Part shown: positions 39,266 to 53,500 of the stretch, piece by piece
Layout: each line of letters starts with the position of its first letter
Numbering within the stretch: position 1 is the first letter of the stretch
Assembly (NCBI RefSeq): GCF_000701425.1
Contig: NZ_JNIW01000017.1
Span: forward strand, 14,453 to 78,452
Length of the DNA: 64,000 nucleotides
Reading direction: 5' to 3'
Source: Deinococcus frigens DSM 12807
GTDB lineage: Bacteria > Deinococcota > Deinococci > Deinococcales > Deinococcaceae
Position numbers and translations under genes: made by a program
Notes under the pieces: generated by a model
What the model was told of the DNA's origin: nothing
The model's database searches: none
Seen by the model: only the letters and a program-made list of their open reading frames with translations

Positions 39266-39390
39266 GACCCCTCCCCCCATTCGGGGAACCTCCCCATAGA
39301 AGGGAGGCAAGGAGACTCCTGCGCTGTCCGGTCCCCAGCGCTTCTTGGCTCCCTTTAAGGGGAGCTGGCTGCGCAGCGGACGGAGGGGTC
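39266..39390. repeat. MITE/REP-like palindromic element, 125 bp
   Basis: Perfect 9-bp terminal inverted repeats GACCCCTCC and GGAGGGGTC. The interior has further self-complementary parts (CTCCC...GGGAGGC, GGCTCCCTTTAAGGGGAGC). It lies in the 500-nt gap between yggS and bamA. The rest of the gap (39391-39704) is C-rich with no gene. Confidence 0.55.
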
Positions 39391-39704
39391 TGCGTGGGAG
39401 CGTGCCCAGACCCGTGCCCAGACCCTCTCGCGCCCAGAACAGCGCCGCAAACCATCTGAGTAGAGGACATCCCCGCTATTCTCCCCCACCCCGCCGGGCG
39501 GCTCAAGTCCTCCCCCCCCAAACCGCGCCGCCAGGGGGCCGTTTTCAGCGTGGCGCACCCGATCTTCACCCTTCTCAGGGGGCTAGCGGCAAGTGTGGAC
39601 GCAGTGATCGCTCCATCCGGCCCCCAGCCCTGCCATGCCCGCGCCCGCCTGCGGGCATTTGTGCGGCCAGGGCGAGTTCAGAGATGTGCGAAACTAGGAG
39701 AAGA

Positions 39705-42323
<2,619 letters not shown>

Positions 42324-42350
42324 GCGGCAGGCTGTAGAGCCTCAACGACA

Positions 42351-42390
42351 AAGGGCGCGCATTCCTGGAAAGGATGCGCGCCCTTCTCTA
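42351..42390. terminator. Bidirectional terminator
   Basis: AAGGGCGCGCAT pairs with ATGCGCGCCCTT (12 bp, 11-nt loop) between bamA and the convergent ABC gene. A 13-bp direct duplication TCTCTATTGAACG follows at 42385-42410. Confidence 0.8.
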
Positions 42391-42411
42391 TTGAACGTCT
42401 CTATTGAACGT

Positions 42412-44226
42412 TCAGCTCTGCTCGTCTTCCGCCCACAGCGCCCGCATCTCCGCGCTGCGGCCCAGCAACTGCTCAAGCGTTCCCCCGTCCACGATGCGCC
42501 CGTCCTGCATCAGCACAATCCGGTCGGCGCGGCTCAGAGCGGCGCGGCGGTGGCTGACCACCAGACACGTCGCGTCGGTCTCGGCGAACAGGCCGTCCCA
42601 CAGTTGCGCCTCGGTGCGGGCGTCCAGGGCGCTGGACACGTCGTCGAAAACCAGCAAGTCGGCGTCTCTTGCCAGCATGCGCGCCACCGCCGTGCGCTGC
42701 ATCTGCCCGCCGGACAGCTTGACGCCGCGCGCACCCACGGGCGTGTCCAGGCCCTGCGGCAACTGCGCCAGATCGGGTTCCAGCACCGCCAGGCGCACCG
42801 CGCGGCCCAGACGGTCCTCGCCGCTGCCGCTCAGCACGTTCTCGCGCAGGCTGTCGCTGAACAGGCTGGGAATCTGGGAAGTGTAGGCGGTGCGCGGCGG
42901 CACCAGGAACGAGGCGGGGTCTTCCACCGGCTGTCCGTTCCACTGCACCGTCCCGGCCTGCGCCGGAATCAGGCCCAGCAGCGCCCGCAACAGCGTGCTC
43001 TTGCCGCTGCCGATGCGCCCGGTGACCACCACGAATTCGCCCTGCCGGACGGTGAAGCTGGCGTTGCGCACGCCCAGGCCGCTCTCAAAGGTGGCGGTCA
43101 GGCCGCTGACCCGCAGTTCCTCCAGCGGCAGCTCCGGCGGCGCGGCAGGGGGAACGGGCGGCTCGGCGTGGAGGTAGGTGGGGTGATGGGCCACGATATC
43201 GGTGTCGGGCGCGTCTTGCAGCAACCTCGTCATGCGGTCATAGCTGACCCCGGTGCGACGGTGGCGGGCAATCGCGTCGCCAAAAAATCCCATGCTCCCG
43301 GTCAGGCGCGGCAGCAGGCCGATGAACAGCACGAAGTCGGCCACCTCCAGCGCGCCGCCGCGAATCTTGTTTGCGCCCAGCAGCAGCACCAGGCCCACGG
43401 CGATATTGACCATGTTGGAGTTGACGCCCCGGATCAATTCGGTCAGCAGGACGTCGCGCAGGGCGGCGTGGCGGCGGGTCTCGCCCAGCTTTTTCAGGTG
43501 GGCCACCATGCCGTCCTCGCGGGCCGCCAGCTTCACGGCGCTGACGGCCCCAAAGGTCTCACCCACGAAATCGGTGACGCGGGCGGTGGCCTCGCGCATG
43601 CGGCGGCGGTAGGCGCGGATGGTGGGCGAGAGTTTCTGGACAAAGGCCACCATCAGCAGCAGTGGCGCGCAGACCAGCAGCGTGATCATGGGGTCCACGC
43701 GGGCCATCAGGGTGATCGCCACCAGCGAGAACACCAGAATGCCCAGGCTGTCGATCCAGACCTCGATGTACCCGGCCACGTCCTCCACGTCGTCGCGGAA
43801 ACGGCTGACCGCCTCGGCGGGGGTGTCGGGCAGGCGGCGCGAACCGCGCGCGGTCAGCAGGTAGCCCAGCAGATTGCGCCGCAGCAGGGCGTCGAGGGTG
43901 TACCAGATCTCGATAAAAGCTCGGAACGCACCGTAAAAAATCCCGAAGCGGCCAGCCCGCACCAGCGCGAACCAGCCGACGAAGATCCAGGCCCCCGCGA
44001 TGGCGGGCGCGACACTCTGTCCGCCCTTCCGCAACACCTCGGCGGCGTCCAGTTGCCCGAAGACCCGGCTGACGGCCAGGGTGATCAGCGCGGGCGCGGT
44101 GTGGAACAGGCCCCACATCAGCAGGTTGAAGACGAACAGGCCGGGCCGGTACACGAACAGCCGCTTGGTTAAGGCGAAGGTGCGGTCCGGGGTGGTGCTG
44201 GGTTTGGAGGTAGGGACGGCGGTCAT
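42412..44226 (-). CDS. ABC exporter subunit with degenerate Walker B
   Basis: A 604-residue ABC half-transporter: six-helix membrane domain, then NBD with Walker A GRIGSGKST, signature LSGGQMQR and H-loop VSHRRAAL. Walker B reads LLVFDDVSSALD, with Asp in place of the catalytic Glu. The next gene upstream encodes a partner with an intact Glu but altered signature, so the two should form a heterodimer with one degenerate and one active ATP site. Substrate unknown. ATG 70 nt after the partner's stop. Confidence 0.88.
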   Translation of the reverse strand: MTAVPTSKPSTTPDRTFALTKRLFVYRPGLFVFNLLMWGLFHTAPALITLAVSRVFGQLDAAEVLRKGGQSVAPAIAGAWIFVGWFALVRAGRFGIFYGAFRAFIEIWYTLDALLRRNLLGYLLTARGSRRLPDTPAEAVSRFRDDVEDVAGYIEVWIDSLGILVFSLVAITLMARVDPMITLLVCAPLLLMVAFVQKLSPTIRAYRRRMREATARVTDFVGETFGAVSAVKLAAREDGMVAHLKKLGETRRHAALRDVLLTELIRGVNSNMVNIAVGLVLLLGANKIRGGALEVADFVLFIGLLPRLTGSMGFFGDAIARHRRTGVSYDRMTRLLQDAPDTDIVAHHPTYLHAEPPVPPAAPPELPLEELRVSGLTATFESGLGVRNASFTVRQGEFVVVTGRIGSGKSTLLRALLGLIPAQAGTVQWNGQPVEDPASFLVPPRTAYTSQIPSLFSDSLRENVLSGSGEDRLGRAVRLAVLEPDLAQLPQGLDTPVGARGVKLSGGQMQRTAVARMLARDADLLVFDDVSSALDARTEAQLWDGLFAETDATCLVVSHRRAALSRADRIVLMQDGRIVDGGTLEQLLGRSAEMRALWAEDEQS

Positions 44227-44296
44227 GCGGAGGCTCCGGTCAGGGGTGAGTCGTCAGGGATGGATGCAAAAAGAAGGGACTGAACAGCAAACCTAC

Positions 44297-46099
44297 TCAC
44301 GCCAGCACCCCCTCGCCCTCCTGCTCCAGCGTTCCGGCGCGCAGCAGTTCGGCGTAGTGGCTGCGGGGATCGCGGGCCAGCGCGGCGCGGGGGCCGTCCT
44401 CCAGCACCTGGCCGCCCCCCAGAACCAGAATGCGGTCCGCGCGGGCCACGGTGTCCAGGCGGTGGGCGATGATGATGGCGGTGCGCCCGGAGAGCAGACG
44501 GGTCATGGCGGCGTTCAGCAGCGCCTCGGTGGCCGGGTCCAGGCGGCTGCTCGGCTCGTCCAGGATGATCACGGCAGGATCGCGCAGCATCACGCGGGCA
44601 AAGGCCAGCAGTTGCGCCTCCCCTGCCGACAGGCTGCCGGTGGGCAGCGGGGTATGCACGCCGTCCCCCAGGCGTGAGAGCCACGTTCCCAGCCCGACTT
44701 CGTTCAGCGCCGCCTCCACCTCCTCATCGCTAATCTGCGGATCAAAGAATGAGAGGTTGTCGCGCACGCTGGCCTGAAACAGTTGCACGTCCTGCGTGAC
44801 CACCGCCACGCGCCGCCGCAGCCCGTGCAGGTCCGCGTCCTGCACGTTGGTGCCGCCCAGGCGCACGCTGCCGGACGTGGCGTCGTACAGCCGGGAGATC
44901 AGGCGGGTCAGGGTGGTCTTGCCACTGCCGGTACGCCCCAGCAGGCCCAGAGTCTGTCCGGCGGGCAGGTGGAAGGAGACGCCGTACAGCACGCCGCGCA
45001 GTTCCGGCTCATCGGGGGAATAGCTAAAGGAGACGTCCTGGAAATCAAGGGACAACGCTCCGTCCTCGGGCAGCTCCAGATTGCCGCCGTGAATCGCGCT
45101 CCGCAGGGCCAGAATCTCGCCCACGCGGAAGAGGCTGGCCCCGGCCTTCTGTAACTCCTGGAGTTGCTGCGTGAGCTGGTCAATCGGTTCTTCCACCAGA
45201 CTCATGTAGTTGTAAAGCAAAAAGGCTGTTCCCAGCGTGATCGTTCCCGCCGCATACAGGCCCACCGCCGTTGCCAGCACGCCCACGTAGCCGATGGCGA
45301 ACAGCGCCATGCTCAGTTGCCACACCACGCTGCGCCGCCGCCACGAATAGACGCTGTTGGTAAAAAAGGCTCGCTGCGTCCGCAGAAAGCCGTTCAGGTG
45401 GTGGCCGCCCGCGCCCAGGCTGCGGATGTCTTCCAGGCCCGCCAGGCGTTCCTCCACGAACCCGAACAGCTTGGCGCTGGATTCGCGCTCCACGCGGGTG
45501 GGTTCCACGCCCAGCTTGCGGACGCGGTTCATGGCGAGCAGGGTGCCGAGGGTGAACAGCGTGACGCCCGCGCCCACGCGCCAGTCCTCGCGGAAGAACA
45601 TGAACAGCGCGCCGATCAGCAGCAGCGCCGCGCCGAAGACCCGCACCGCGAACTGCGAGAAGAAGTTGCTCAGGGCCGTCACGTCGCCGTCGATGCGCTC
45701 GATCATCTCGCCGGGCGTGCGTTCCTTGTGCTCGCGCATATCCAGCGACAGCAGATGCGCCATCAGGTCCACCCGCAGGCGGTTGGTGGCGGTCCAGCCC
45801 ACCCGCGCGCCCACGTAGGTGGCCCCCGCCGTCATCAGTTGCACGCCGATGGCCAGCAGGATGTAAAACCCGGCCAGCCGCGCCAGCAGCCCCACATCGG
45901 CCCCCGCGCCCAGCTTGGCACTGTCCACAAAGGTCCTGAGCAGTTGCGGCAGCAGCAGATTCAGGCCGGTGCTGGTCAGCAGCAGCGTCGCCAGCCCCGC
46001 CACCTGCCACTTCAGCGGCCCCAGGTACACGCGCAGCACACCCAGCATGGAACTTCGCTGGGACGGGTCAGAGACTTGAGGGGAAGCGTCGGCGGTCAT
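44297..46099 (-). CDS. ABC exporter subunit, partner
   Basis: A 600-residue half-transporter. Walker A GRTGSGKTTL, Walker B AVIILDEPSSRLD with catalytic Glu, H-loop IAHRLDT, but signature LSAGEAQ instead of LSGGQ. First gene of the pair. ATG at 46099 follows a TAGCCT box by 6 nt, so the GTG two codons upstream is less likely. Confidence 0.88.
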   Translation of the reverse strand: MTADASPQVSDPSQRSSMLGVLRVYLGPLKWQVAGLATLLLTSTGLNLLLPQLLRTFVDSAKLGAGADVGLLARLAGFYILLAIGVQLMTAGATYVGARVGWTATNRLRVDLMAHLLSLDMREHKERTPGEMIERIDGDVTALSNFFSQFAVRVFGAALLLIGALFMFFREDWRVGAGVTLFTLGTLLAMNRVRKLGVEPTRVERESSAKLFGFVEERLAGLEDIRSLGAGGHHLNGFLRTQRAFFTNSVYSWRRRSVVWQLSMALFAIGYVGVLATAVGLYAAGTITLGTAFLLYNYMSLVEEPIDQLTQQLQELQKAGASLFRVGEILALRSAIHGGNLELPEDGALSLDFQDVSFSYSPDEPELRGVLYGVSFHLPAGQTLGLLGRTGSGKTTLTRLISRLYDATSGSVRLGGTNVQDADLHGLRRRVAVVTQDVQLFQASVRDNLSFFDPQISDEEVEAALNEVGLGTWLSRLGDGVHTPLPTGSLSAGEAQLLAFARVMLRDPAVIILDEPSSRLDPATEALLNAAMTRLLSGRTAIIIAHRLDTVARADRILVLGGGQVLEDGPRAALARDPRSHYAELLRAGTLEQEGEGVLA

Positions 46100-46105
46100 T
46101 CCCAC

Positions 46106-46111
46106 AGGCTA
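46106..46111 (-). promoter_or_regulatory. Leaderless -10 box of the ABC exporter pair
   Basis: TAGCCT on the minus strand, 6 nt before the ATG at 46099. Confidence 0.6.
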
Positions 46112-46216
46112 GAGCGGCGCGGGCTGAATTGCATACGCAATGTGGCGCATTCGGGACGCACAGGAGGGCGGATTTTACAGGGCGGCAGCCGCCCAGCCAC
46201 CGCAACCCCACAACCC

Positions 46217-47020
46217 TCAGCTCTTGTTCTTCGTCAGAATTCGCACCGACAGAATCTCGTCAGCCATCGCATCGGGAATGTCGGCGTTGTCCTGGCCCAT
46301 CGTGCGGGTCAGCTTGGGCAGCACGTCGTCGCCCGTGACCACCTTGCCGAAGATGGTGTGCTTGCCGTTCAGGAAGTCGGTGGGGGCGAAGGTGATGAAG
46401 AACTGGCTGCCGTTGGTGGCCGGGCCGCTGTTCGCCATTGCCAGGATGCCCCCGGAGTCAAAGGCCAGCTTGATGCGGAATTCGTCGGCAAAGCTGTAGC
46501 CGGGGCCGCCGGTTCCCCACTGGGCTTTCTTGTCCTGATCTACGCTCAACGGATCGCCCGTCTGGGCCATGAAGCCGTCGATCACGCGGTGAAAGCGGAT
46601 GCCGTCGAAATAGTGGTCGCGGGCCAGCGTCACGAAGTTGTTGACGGTGACCGGCGTTTCCTGCTCGTACAGGTCCGCCAGAATCTGGCCCCGGCTGGTG
46701 TCGATCAGGGCGTAATAGTCCTGACCGCCTTGCAGGGCCATTGCGGGTTCCTTGCTAAATTCGCGCACCGGCTCCTTGGTCAGCGCAGGGACCAGGGTGT
46801 ACCCGGCGGGAACCTCACCCGGCGTGGTGACGGCGGGGGTGGCAGGTGCCGTTTCTGCGGGCTTCTCGGTGGCAGGATTCTCGGCGGCTGCGGCGGTGGT
46901 CTCGTCCGGCTTGGCGGCGGCGGTGTCGTCCGCCTTCTTTTGGCAGGCGGTCAGCGCCAGCAGGGCGCTCAGGATCAGGGCGGCGTTCCTCGCAGTCTTC
47001 AATGTGGCGGCGTTCGTCAT
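46217..47020 (-). CDS. Cyclophilin-type peptidyl-prolyl isomerase, lipoprotein
   Basis: A 267-residue lipoprotein: signal peptide with lipobox LTAC (Cys about 26), an Ala/Pro/Thr/Glu-rich linker (about 27-75), then a cyclophilin domain with [20 protein letters not shown] and FMAQTGDP, and [21 protein letters not shown] (in parts [18 protein letters not shown]). It should assist folding on the outer face of the inner membrane. Confidence 0.93.
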   Translation of the reverse strand: MTNAATLKTARNAALILSALLALTACQKKADDTAAAKPDETTAAAAENPATEKPAETAPATPAVTTPGEVPAGYTLVPALTKEPVREFSKEPAMALQGGQDYYALIDTSRGQILADLYEQETPVTVNNFVTLARDHYFDGIRFHRVIDGFMAQTGDPLSVDQDKKAQWGTGGPGYSFADEFRIKLAFDSGGILAMANSGPATNGSQFFITFAPTDFLNGKHTIFGKVVTGDDVLPKLTRTMGQDNADIPDAMADEILSVRILTKNKS

Positions 47021-47028
47021 AGCGGCCC

Positions 47029-47034
47029 AGTCTA
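47029..47034 (-). promoter_or_regulatory. Leaderless -10 box of the isomerase gene
   Basis: TAGACT on the minus strand, 8 nt before the ATG at 47020. Confidence 0.58.
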
Positions 47035-47074
47035 GAGCAGCCGGGCCTGGGCGGGCGTCCCCCTCGGTGGAGCC

Positions 47075-47626
47075 TCAGCCTTCAGGCAACCTCTCCCCGG
47101 CCTGGACCGCCACAGGCAGCACGTTTTCACGCGGGGGCAGCGGGCAGGTCCAGCCGTCGTCATACGCGCAGTACGGATGGTAGGCCAGGTTGAAATCCAC
47201 CGACACCAGTGCCCCGCCGTCCTCGCTGCGGGCCAAAGGCGCGTCCAGATAGCGGCCCGCGCCGTACGTCTCCTGACCACTGGTGGCGTCGCGGAAGGGG
47301 ATAAAGACGCGCTGGGGCTGTCCGTCGCCCAGCGGCACGAAGACACTCAGCGTCCGCTCCTGCTCAGACGGGTCGCCGCCGGGCAAAGGCAGCGTGACCG
47401 TGCCGTATAGGGCCATCGTGCGCGGCTGGCCGGTGTTGGTGTCCAGGACGAGTTCAGCCTGTTGCTCAGTGGGCGTCAGCGGCGCGCTCAAGGCCCACTG
47501 CTGATCCGGCGGGTAATAGCGCAGACCGTGGAATGTTGCCGGGTCCACCGGGCCGCGCCCCGCCGCAAAATGCTCGTCCTTGCGGCGGCGAAAGTCCATC
47601 ACCGCTTCCTGGTAGGGAGAGGTCAC
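47075..47626 (-). CDS. DUF1684 protein
   Basis: A 183-residue DUF1684 protein: MDFRRRKDEHFAAGRGP and GLRYYPPDQQWALSAPL at the N-terminus, and NLAYHPYCAYDDGWTCPLPP plus RENVLPVAVQAGE at the C-terminus. Function unknown. GTG at 47626 overlaps the stop of the S4 gene (GTGA). Confidence 0.82.
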   Translation of the reverse strand: MTSPYQEAVMDFRRRKDEHFAAGRGPVDPATFHGLRYYPPDQQWALSAPLTPTEQQAELVLDTNTGQPRTMALYGTVTLPLPGGDPSEQERTLSVFVPLGDGQPQRVFIPFRDATSGQETYGAGRYLDAPLARSEDGGALVSVDFNLAYHPYCAYDDGWTCPLPPRENVLPVAVQAGERLPEG

Positions 47627-47847
47627 CAGTCCACCGTCAACTGCTGCCCGGCGTACTGCACGATGTCGCCGCGCCGCAGCTTCTTGCGCCGCCGCGTCTC
47701 GATCTCGCCGTTCAGACGGACCTCGCCGCCCTGGACGCGAAATTTTGCCTCGCCCCCGGTTTCCACCACACCGCTCATTTTCAGGAAGTCCTGAAGATCG
47801 ATGGTCTCCTGCTGCTCCGTCTGCCCCACGTCTCGCCTGCCTGTCAT
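47623..47847 (-). CDS. S4-domain RNA-binding protein (YbcJ/YaaA-like)
   Basis: A 74-residue single S4 domain: IDLQDFLKMSGVVETGGEAK then GGEVRLNGEIETRRRKKLRRGD. Such stand-alone S4 proteins bind structured RNA, often ribosomal. ATG at 47847 follows TACGCT by 6 nt; an earlier Met exists but its codons span the promoter. Coupled to the DUF1684 gene. Confidence 0.85.
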   Translation of the reverse strand: MTGRRDVGQTEQQETIDLQDFLKMSGVVETGGEAKFRVQGGEVRLNGEIETRRRKKLRRGDIVQYAGQQLTVDW

Positions 47848-47853
47848 GCGGGC

Positions 47854-47859
47854 AGCGTA
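47854..47859 (-). promoter_or_regulatory. Leaderless -10 box of the S4 gene
   Basis: TACGCT on the minus strand, 6 nt before the ATG at 47847. Confidence 0.52.
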
Positions 47860-47884
47860 GCAGGCACGGCGGCTGGAGAACACA

Positions 47885-47913
47885 GAAAAAAGCCCTCTTC
47901 ACAGGGAAGAGGG
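47885..47913 (-). terminator. Terminator of the dockerin operon
   Basis: CCCTCTTC and GAAGAGGG close a 5-nt loop; read on the minus strand they run into CTTTTTT, 18 nt after the dockerin gene. Confidence 0.9.
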
Positions 47914-47930
47914 TCGGGGGCAAATCGCGT

Positions 47931-48668
47931 CTAAGGCTGCTTTGGCGCAGGATCGGCGGGCGGGGCCGGAGAGGGCGGGACCGGACTGGGCGGGACTGGA
48001 CTGGGCGTCGTGCCGGGCGCAGCGTCCTTCGGGGCGGTGTCGGCTGGAGGCGTCGTGCCGGGGGCCGCCGGATCAGTCGGCTTTTTCGGCGTCTCGGCTG
48101 CCTTCTTCTCCTCCGGTTTCGCTTGCGGCTCGGGCGTGGGCTTATACTGGCCACTGAAGATGCGCAGGTCCGCGTCGTCCACCTTGCGGTCCTGATTCAG
48201 GTCGCCCACCGAACTCGATTTGCCGTAATTTTCCATTAGGATCGCCAGATCTTTCAGATCGATCCTGCCGTCACCGTTGAGGTCCGCGCCGCTCAGGCGG
48301 GTACGGGCGGCTTCAGCGGTCCAGTCCTTGAAACCCAGTTCGCGCGCCAGTTCCTGCTGCACGGCCTGAAGCAGCGGCAACGGCCCCGCCGGATTGAACT
48401 CGATGCGCCGCGTCCCGGCCACCGTGACCACGCGGGCCGCCACATCGGGGTTGAACGGCGCGGCGCTGCTGCCCGCGCCGCCCAGGGTCAGAATGGTGCC
48501 GCTGCCAGTGTCCAGCGTAACGGGCAGTTCCTTGGTGCTGATGGCCCCCAGGGCCGCCTGCACCGCGCGGGTCAGGGTGTCGCCCTGCGGTTGCAGCTTG
48601 ACGCCGGCGGCATCGGCCAGACCCAGGGCAGCGCTGAGGAGCAGTGCCGCGAAGGTCAGGCGCTTCAT
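47931..48668 (-). CDS. Exported protein with type I dockerin module
   Basis: A 245-residue exported protein. Signal peptide about 1-20 (LTFAALLLSAALGLADA). Residues about 129-175 contain two dockerin-type calcium loops, DLNGDGRIDLKDLAILMENY and DLNQDRKVDDADLRIFSGQY, separated by a short linker, the paired F-hand layout of dockerins. The C-terminus (176-245) is Pro/Ala/Lys-rich low complexity (PSPVPPSPVPPSPAPP). The N-terminal 100 residues match nothing I know. The stop of the preceding gene overlaps its ATG. Last gene of a three-gene secreted operon whose first product carries a cohesin-like region. Confidence 0.8.
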   Translation of the reverse strand: MKRLTFAALLLSAALGLADAAGVKLQPQGDTLTRAVQAALGAISTKELPVTLDTGSGTILTLGGAGSSAAPFNPDVAARVVTVAGTRRIEFNPAGPLPLLQAVQQELARELGFKDWTAEAARTRLSGADLNGDGRIDLKDLAILMENYGKSSSVGDLNQDRKVDDADLRIFSGQYKPTPEPQAKPEEKKAAETPKKPTDPAAPGTTPPADTAPKDAAPGTTPSPVPPSPVPPSPAPPADPAPKQP

Positions 48669-49123
48669 TTGGCCTCCAGCGCGGCGCGGATGGCGTCCCG
48701 CAGCTTGGCGGGATCGGTGATGGGTGCCTTTGCGTCCCCAGCCGTCACCTTGCCGCCGGTGACCGGGTACAGGCCCTGGTTAAAGCCCACCAGCGGACTG
48801 TCCTGCTTGCGGATGTACAGCAGCGCAAAGACCTCCTGCCCGCTTTGCAGGTTCGGCAGATCGGCCAGCCCCTGAAGGAAGAACAGCGCGGGCTTGCCAT
48901 CATTCTGGGGCAGACGGGCAGCGTCCCCACTGATGGTCTCGGCCACGGTGAGCGGGTAGGCCAGGTACGTGACCTCGCCCTCCTTGACACTCACGGCGGG
49001 GCCGAGCGTGCCGCGCACGATCACTTCCGCCTTCCCCACCTGCTGCGCCAGCGTCAGCGGCGGCGCAGTGGTGGCCCCGGCGGTGGCCGCCAGCAGGGCC
49101 GCCAGCCACGCTCCCCGGCGCAT
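48665..49123 (-). CDS. Small exported protein of unknown function
   Basis: A 152-residue protein with signal peptide (GAWLAALLAATAGATTA). The mature part is beta-rich: VGKAEVIVRGTLGPAVSV, TYLAYPLTVAETISGD, ALFFLQGLADL, GQEVFALLYIRKQ, VGFNQGLYPVTGGKV. The layout (secreted domain that begins with a VIVRGTL strand and later has a QGLYPV strand) is one I recall from uncharacterised bacterial secreted proteins. ATG overlaps the upstream TGA by 1 nt and its stop overlaps the dockerin start. Confidence 0.7.
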   Translation of the reverse strand: MRRGAWLAALLAATAGATTAPPLTLAQQVGKAEVIVRGTLGPAVSVKEGEVTYLAYPLTVAETISGDAARLPQNDGKPALFFLQGLADLPNLQSGQEVFALLYIRKQDSPLVGFNQGLYPVTGGKVTAGDAKAPITDPAKLRDAIRAALEAK

Positions 49124-50139
49124 CACAGCGGCGCTCCGGTCCACAGGTGCGCTCCGGGCGGAGCGTCGACAGGAGGTTTGGGCGGCTCCACGGGATTCTG
49201 AACGGGCGGCGTTCCGGGCGTTTCCGCAGGCGGCGTCTGGATGGGCGTCTGGACCGGATTCGTCTGCGTGGGCGTTGTGGCAGGGGGCGTCTGAACAGGC
49301 GTCGTTTGCGTCGGCGGGGGCACAGTGTCGCCAGGCTTGGCCGGATTCGTCTCAGACTGATCTGCCCCGGCCCCGTCCACCGTCGGCGTTTCTGTCAGGA
49401 CAGTTCCCAGCAGGGTCTTGCCTGCCAGCAGTTTGCCCGTGCCGTCACGGGCCTCGAAGCCCAGTTTGGTGATGGTCAGGGTGGCGGGCTTGCTGGGCTT
49501 GACGCTGATCAGGGCAATCCGCACGCCGTTCCGTGGAACGGTCTTGAAGCCCAGATCCACCGTCAGCACCTGCCCCTGCTGCTGCCAGAACAGCACGCCG
49601 CTCTGCTCGGACGCCTGCACGCGGGTCACGCTCACGCCTGCGGGCAGTTCCCAGTTCAGCCGGGCGGCCCGCACGTTCCGGGGCGCGGTGATGGTCAGCG
49701 GAATACGGGTCTCGCCGCGAATCTCGCCCGTGGGCAGGGTAGGGGCCAGCGACAGCGGCGGCAGGGTGTTCACGTTCAGCGTGTATTCCTTGCTGCGCGT
49801 GCTCAGGGTGGAATCGGTGACTTCCAGCGTGAACTTGTAGCTGCCGGTCTTGGTGGGCGTGCCGCTCAGGCGCTGGCCGCCCAGCTTGATGCCGGGCGGC
49901 AGTTCACCGCTCGCCACCTTCAGGCTGTACGGCCCCGCGCCGCCCGAGACGCTCAGATCGGCGCTGTAGTCCTCGCCCAAGTACATCACGGGCAGGCCAG
50001 CGGCGCTATCGGCGAAATACAGGATGTCCCTGCCGCTGCCGCTGCCATCGGGCGTGTTGGTGACGGGCTGCCCGCATCCGGCCAGGGCCAGGACGGCACT
50101 CAGGGCCAGCGCCGGGAACGTCTGACGAACATGCTTCAT
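49123..50139 (-). CDS. Lipoprotein with Ig-like and cohesin-like regions
   Basis: A 338-residue lipoprotein, lipobox ALAGC (Cys 22). Residues about 47-123 form a putative Ig (He_PIG) domain (YSADLSVSGGAGPYSLKVAS, GELPPGIKL, LSGTPTKTGSYKFTLEVTD). Residues about 130-250 resemble a cohesin-type jelly roll: paired strands AARLNWELPAGVSVTRVQAS, LTVDLGFKTVPRNGVRIALI, ATLTITKLGFEARDGTGKLL. A Pro/Thr/Gln linker (about 255-330) ends the protein. The cohesin call is inferred from strand pattern only. First gene of the operon with the dockerin protein. Confidence 0.72.
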   Translation of the reverse strand: MKHVRQTFPALALSAVLALAGCGQPVTNTPDGSGSGRDILYFADSAAGLPVMYLGEDYSADLSVSGGAGPYSLKVASGELPPGIKLGGQRLSGTPTKTGSYKFTLEVTDSTLSTRSKEYTLNVNTLPPLSLAPTLPTGEIRGETRIPLTITAPRNVRAARLNWELPAGVSVTRVQASEQSGVLFWQQQGQVLTVDLGFKTVPRNGVRIALISVKPSKPATLTITKLGFEARDGTGKLLAGKTLLGTVLTETPTVDGAGADQSETNPAKPGDTVPPPTQTTPVQTPPATTPTQTNPVQTPIQTPPAETPGTPPVQNPVEPPKPPVDAPPGAHLWTGAPL

Positions 50140-50145
50140 GCCCCC

Positions 50146-50151
50146 AGTTTA
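50146..50151 (-). promoter_or_regulatory. Leaderless -10 box of the dockerin operon
   Basis: TAAACT on the minus strand, 6 nt before the ATG at 50139. Confidence 0.6.
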
Positions 50152-50453
50152 CCCGCCGCGCCGTGTCAGTCCCGTGAGTTTGCGGTGATTTGAGTGGCGG
50201 CGGGGTGTGGTTCTGCGGGCTGCAAATGATTTCATGTCCCAGCGGCACGTCCACCCGCATATGGGCCACCTGCATATGGGCGTGGACAAGACAGACGAGA
50301 CCTGATCGGTGGCCTCTCCCTCAGGGGGAGAAGAACCTTGTGAGAGCGGCGGGGTGGGGAGGGGAGCCGCCGGGCAGGCCCCGGACTCCAGCGGGGTGCA
50401 CCAATCCAGCCCGACAAACCACCCTCAGCCACGGTCTCTCCCGGCCCATGCTC
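50152..50453. other. Divergent intergenic region
   Basis: No gene supported. Contains a GCATATGGGC direct repeat (50259-50281) within a CCAC/GTGG inverted pair, and a CTCCCTCAGGGGGAG palindrome near 50315-50330 of the repeat-element type. Confidence 0.35.
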
Positions 50454-50459
50454 TAAACT
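50454..50459 (+). promoter_or_regulatory. Leaderless -10 box of the M16 protease
   Basis: TAAACT, 7 nt before the ATG at 50467. Confidence 0.6.
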
Positions 50460-50466
50460 CCCGTGC

Positions 50467-53391
<2,925 letters not shown>

Positions 53392-53500
53392 GGATGGGAG
53401 GGACAGCCCGCCATTCCCTGATCCAAGGGTGAGAAAAATGCACGGCCCGCCTGAATGCAAGCGGGATTCCTTTCATGCCGTCGCCTGTCAGGGTGGGGCC

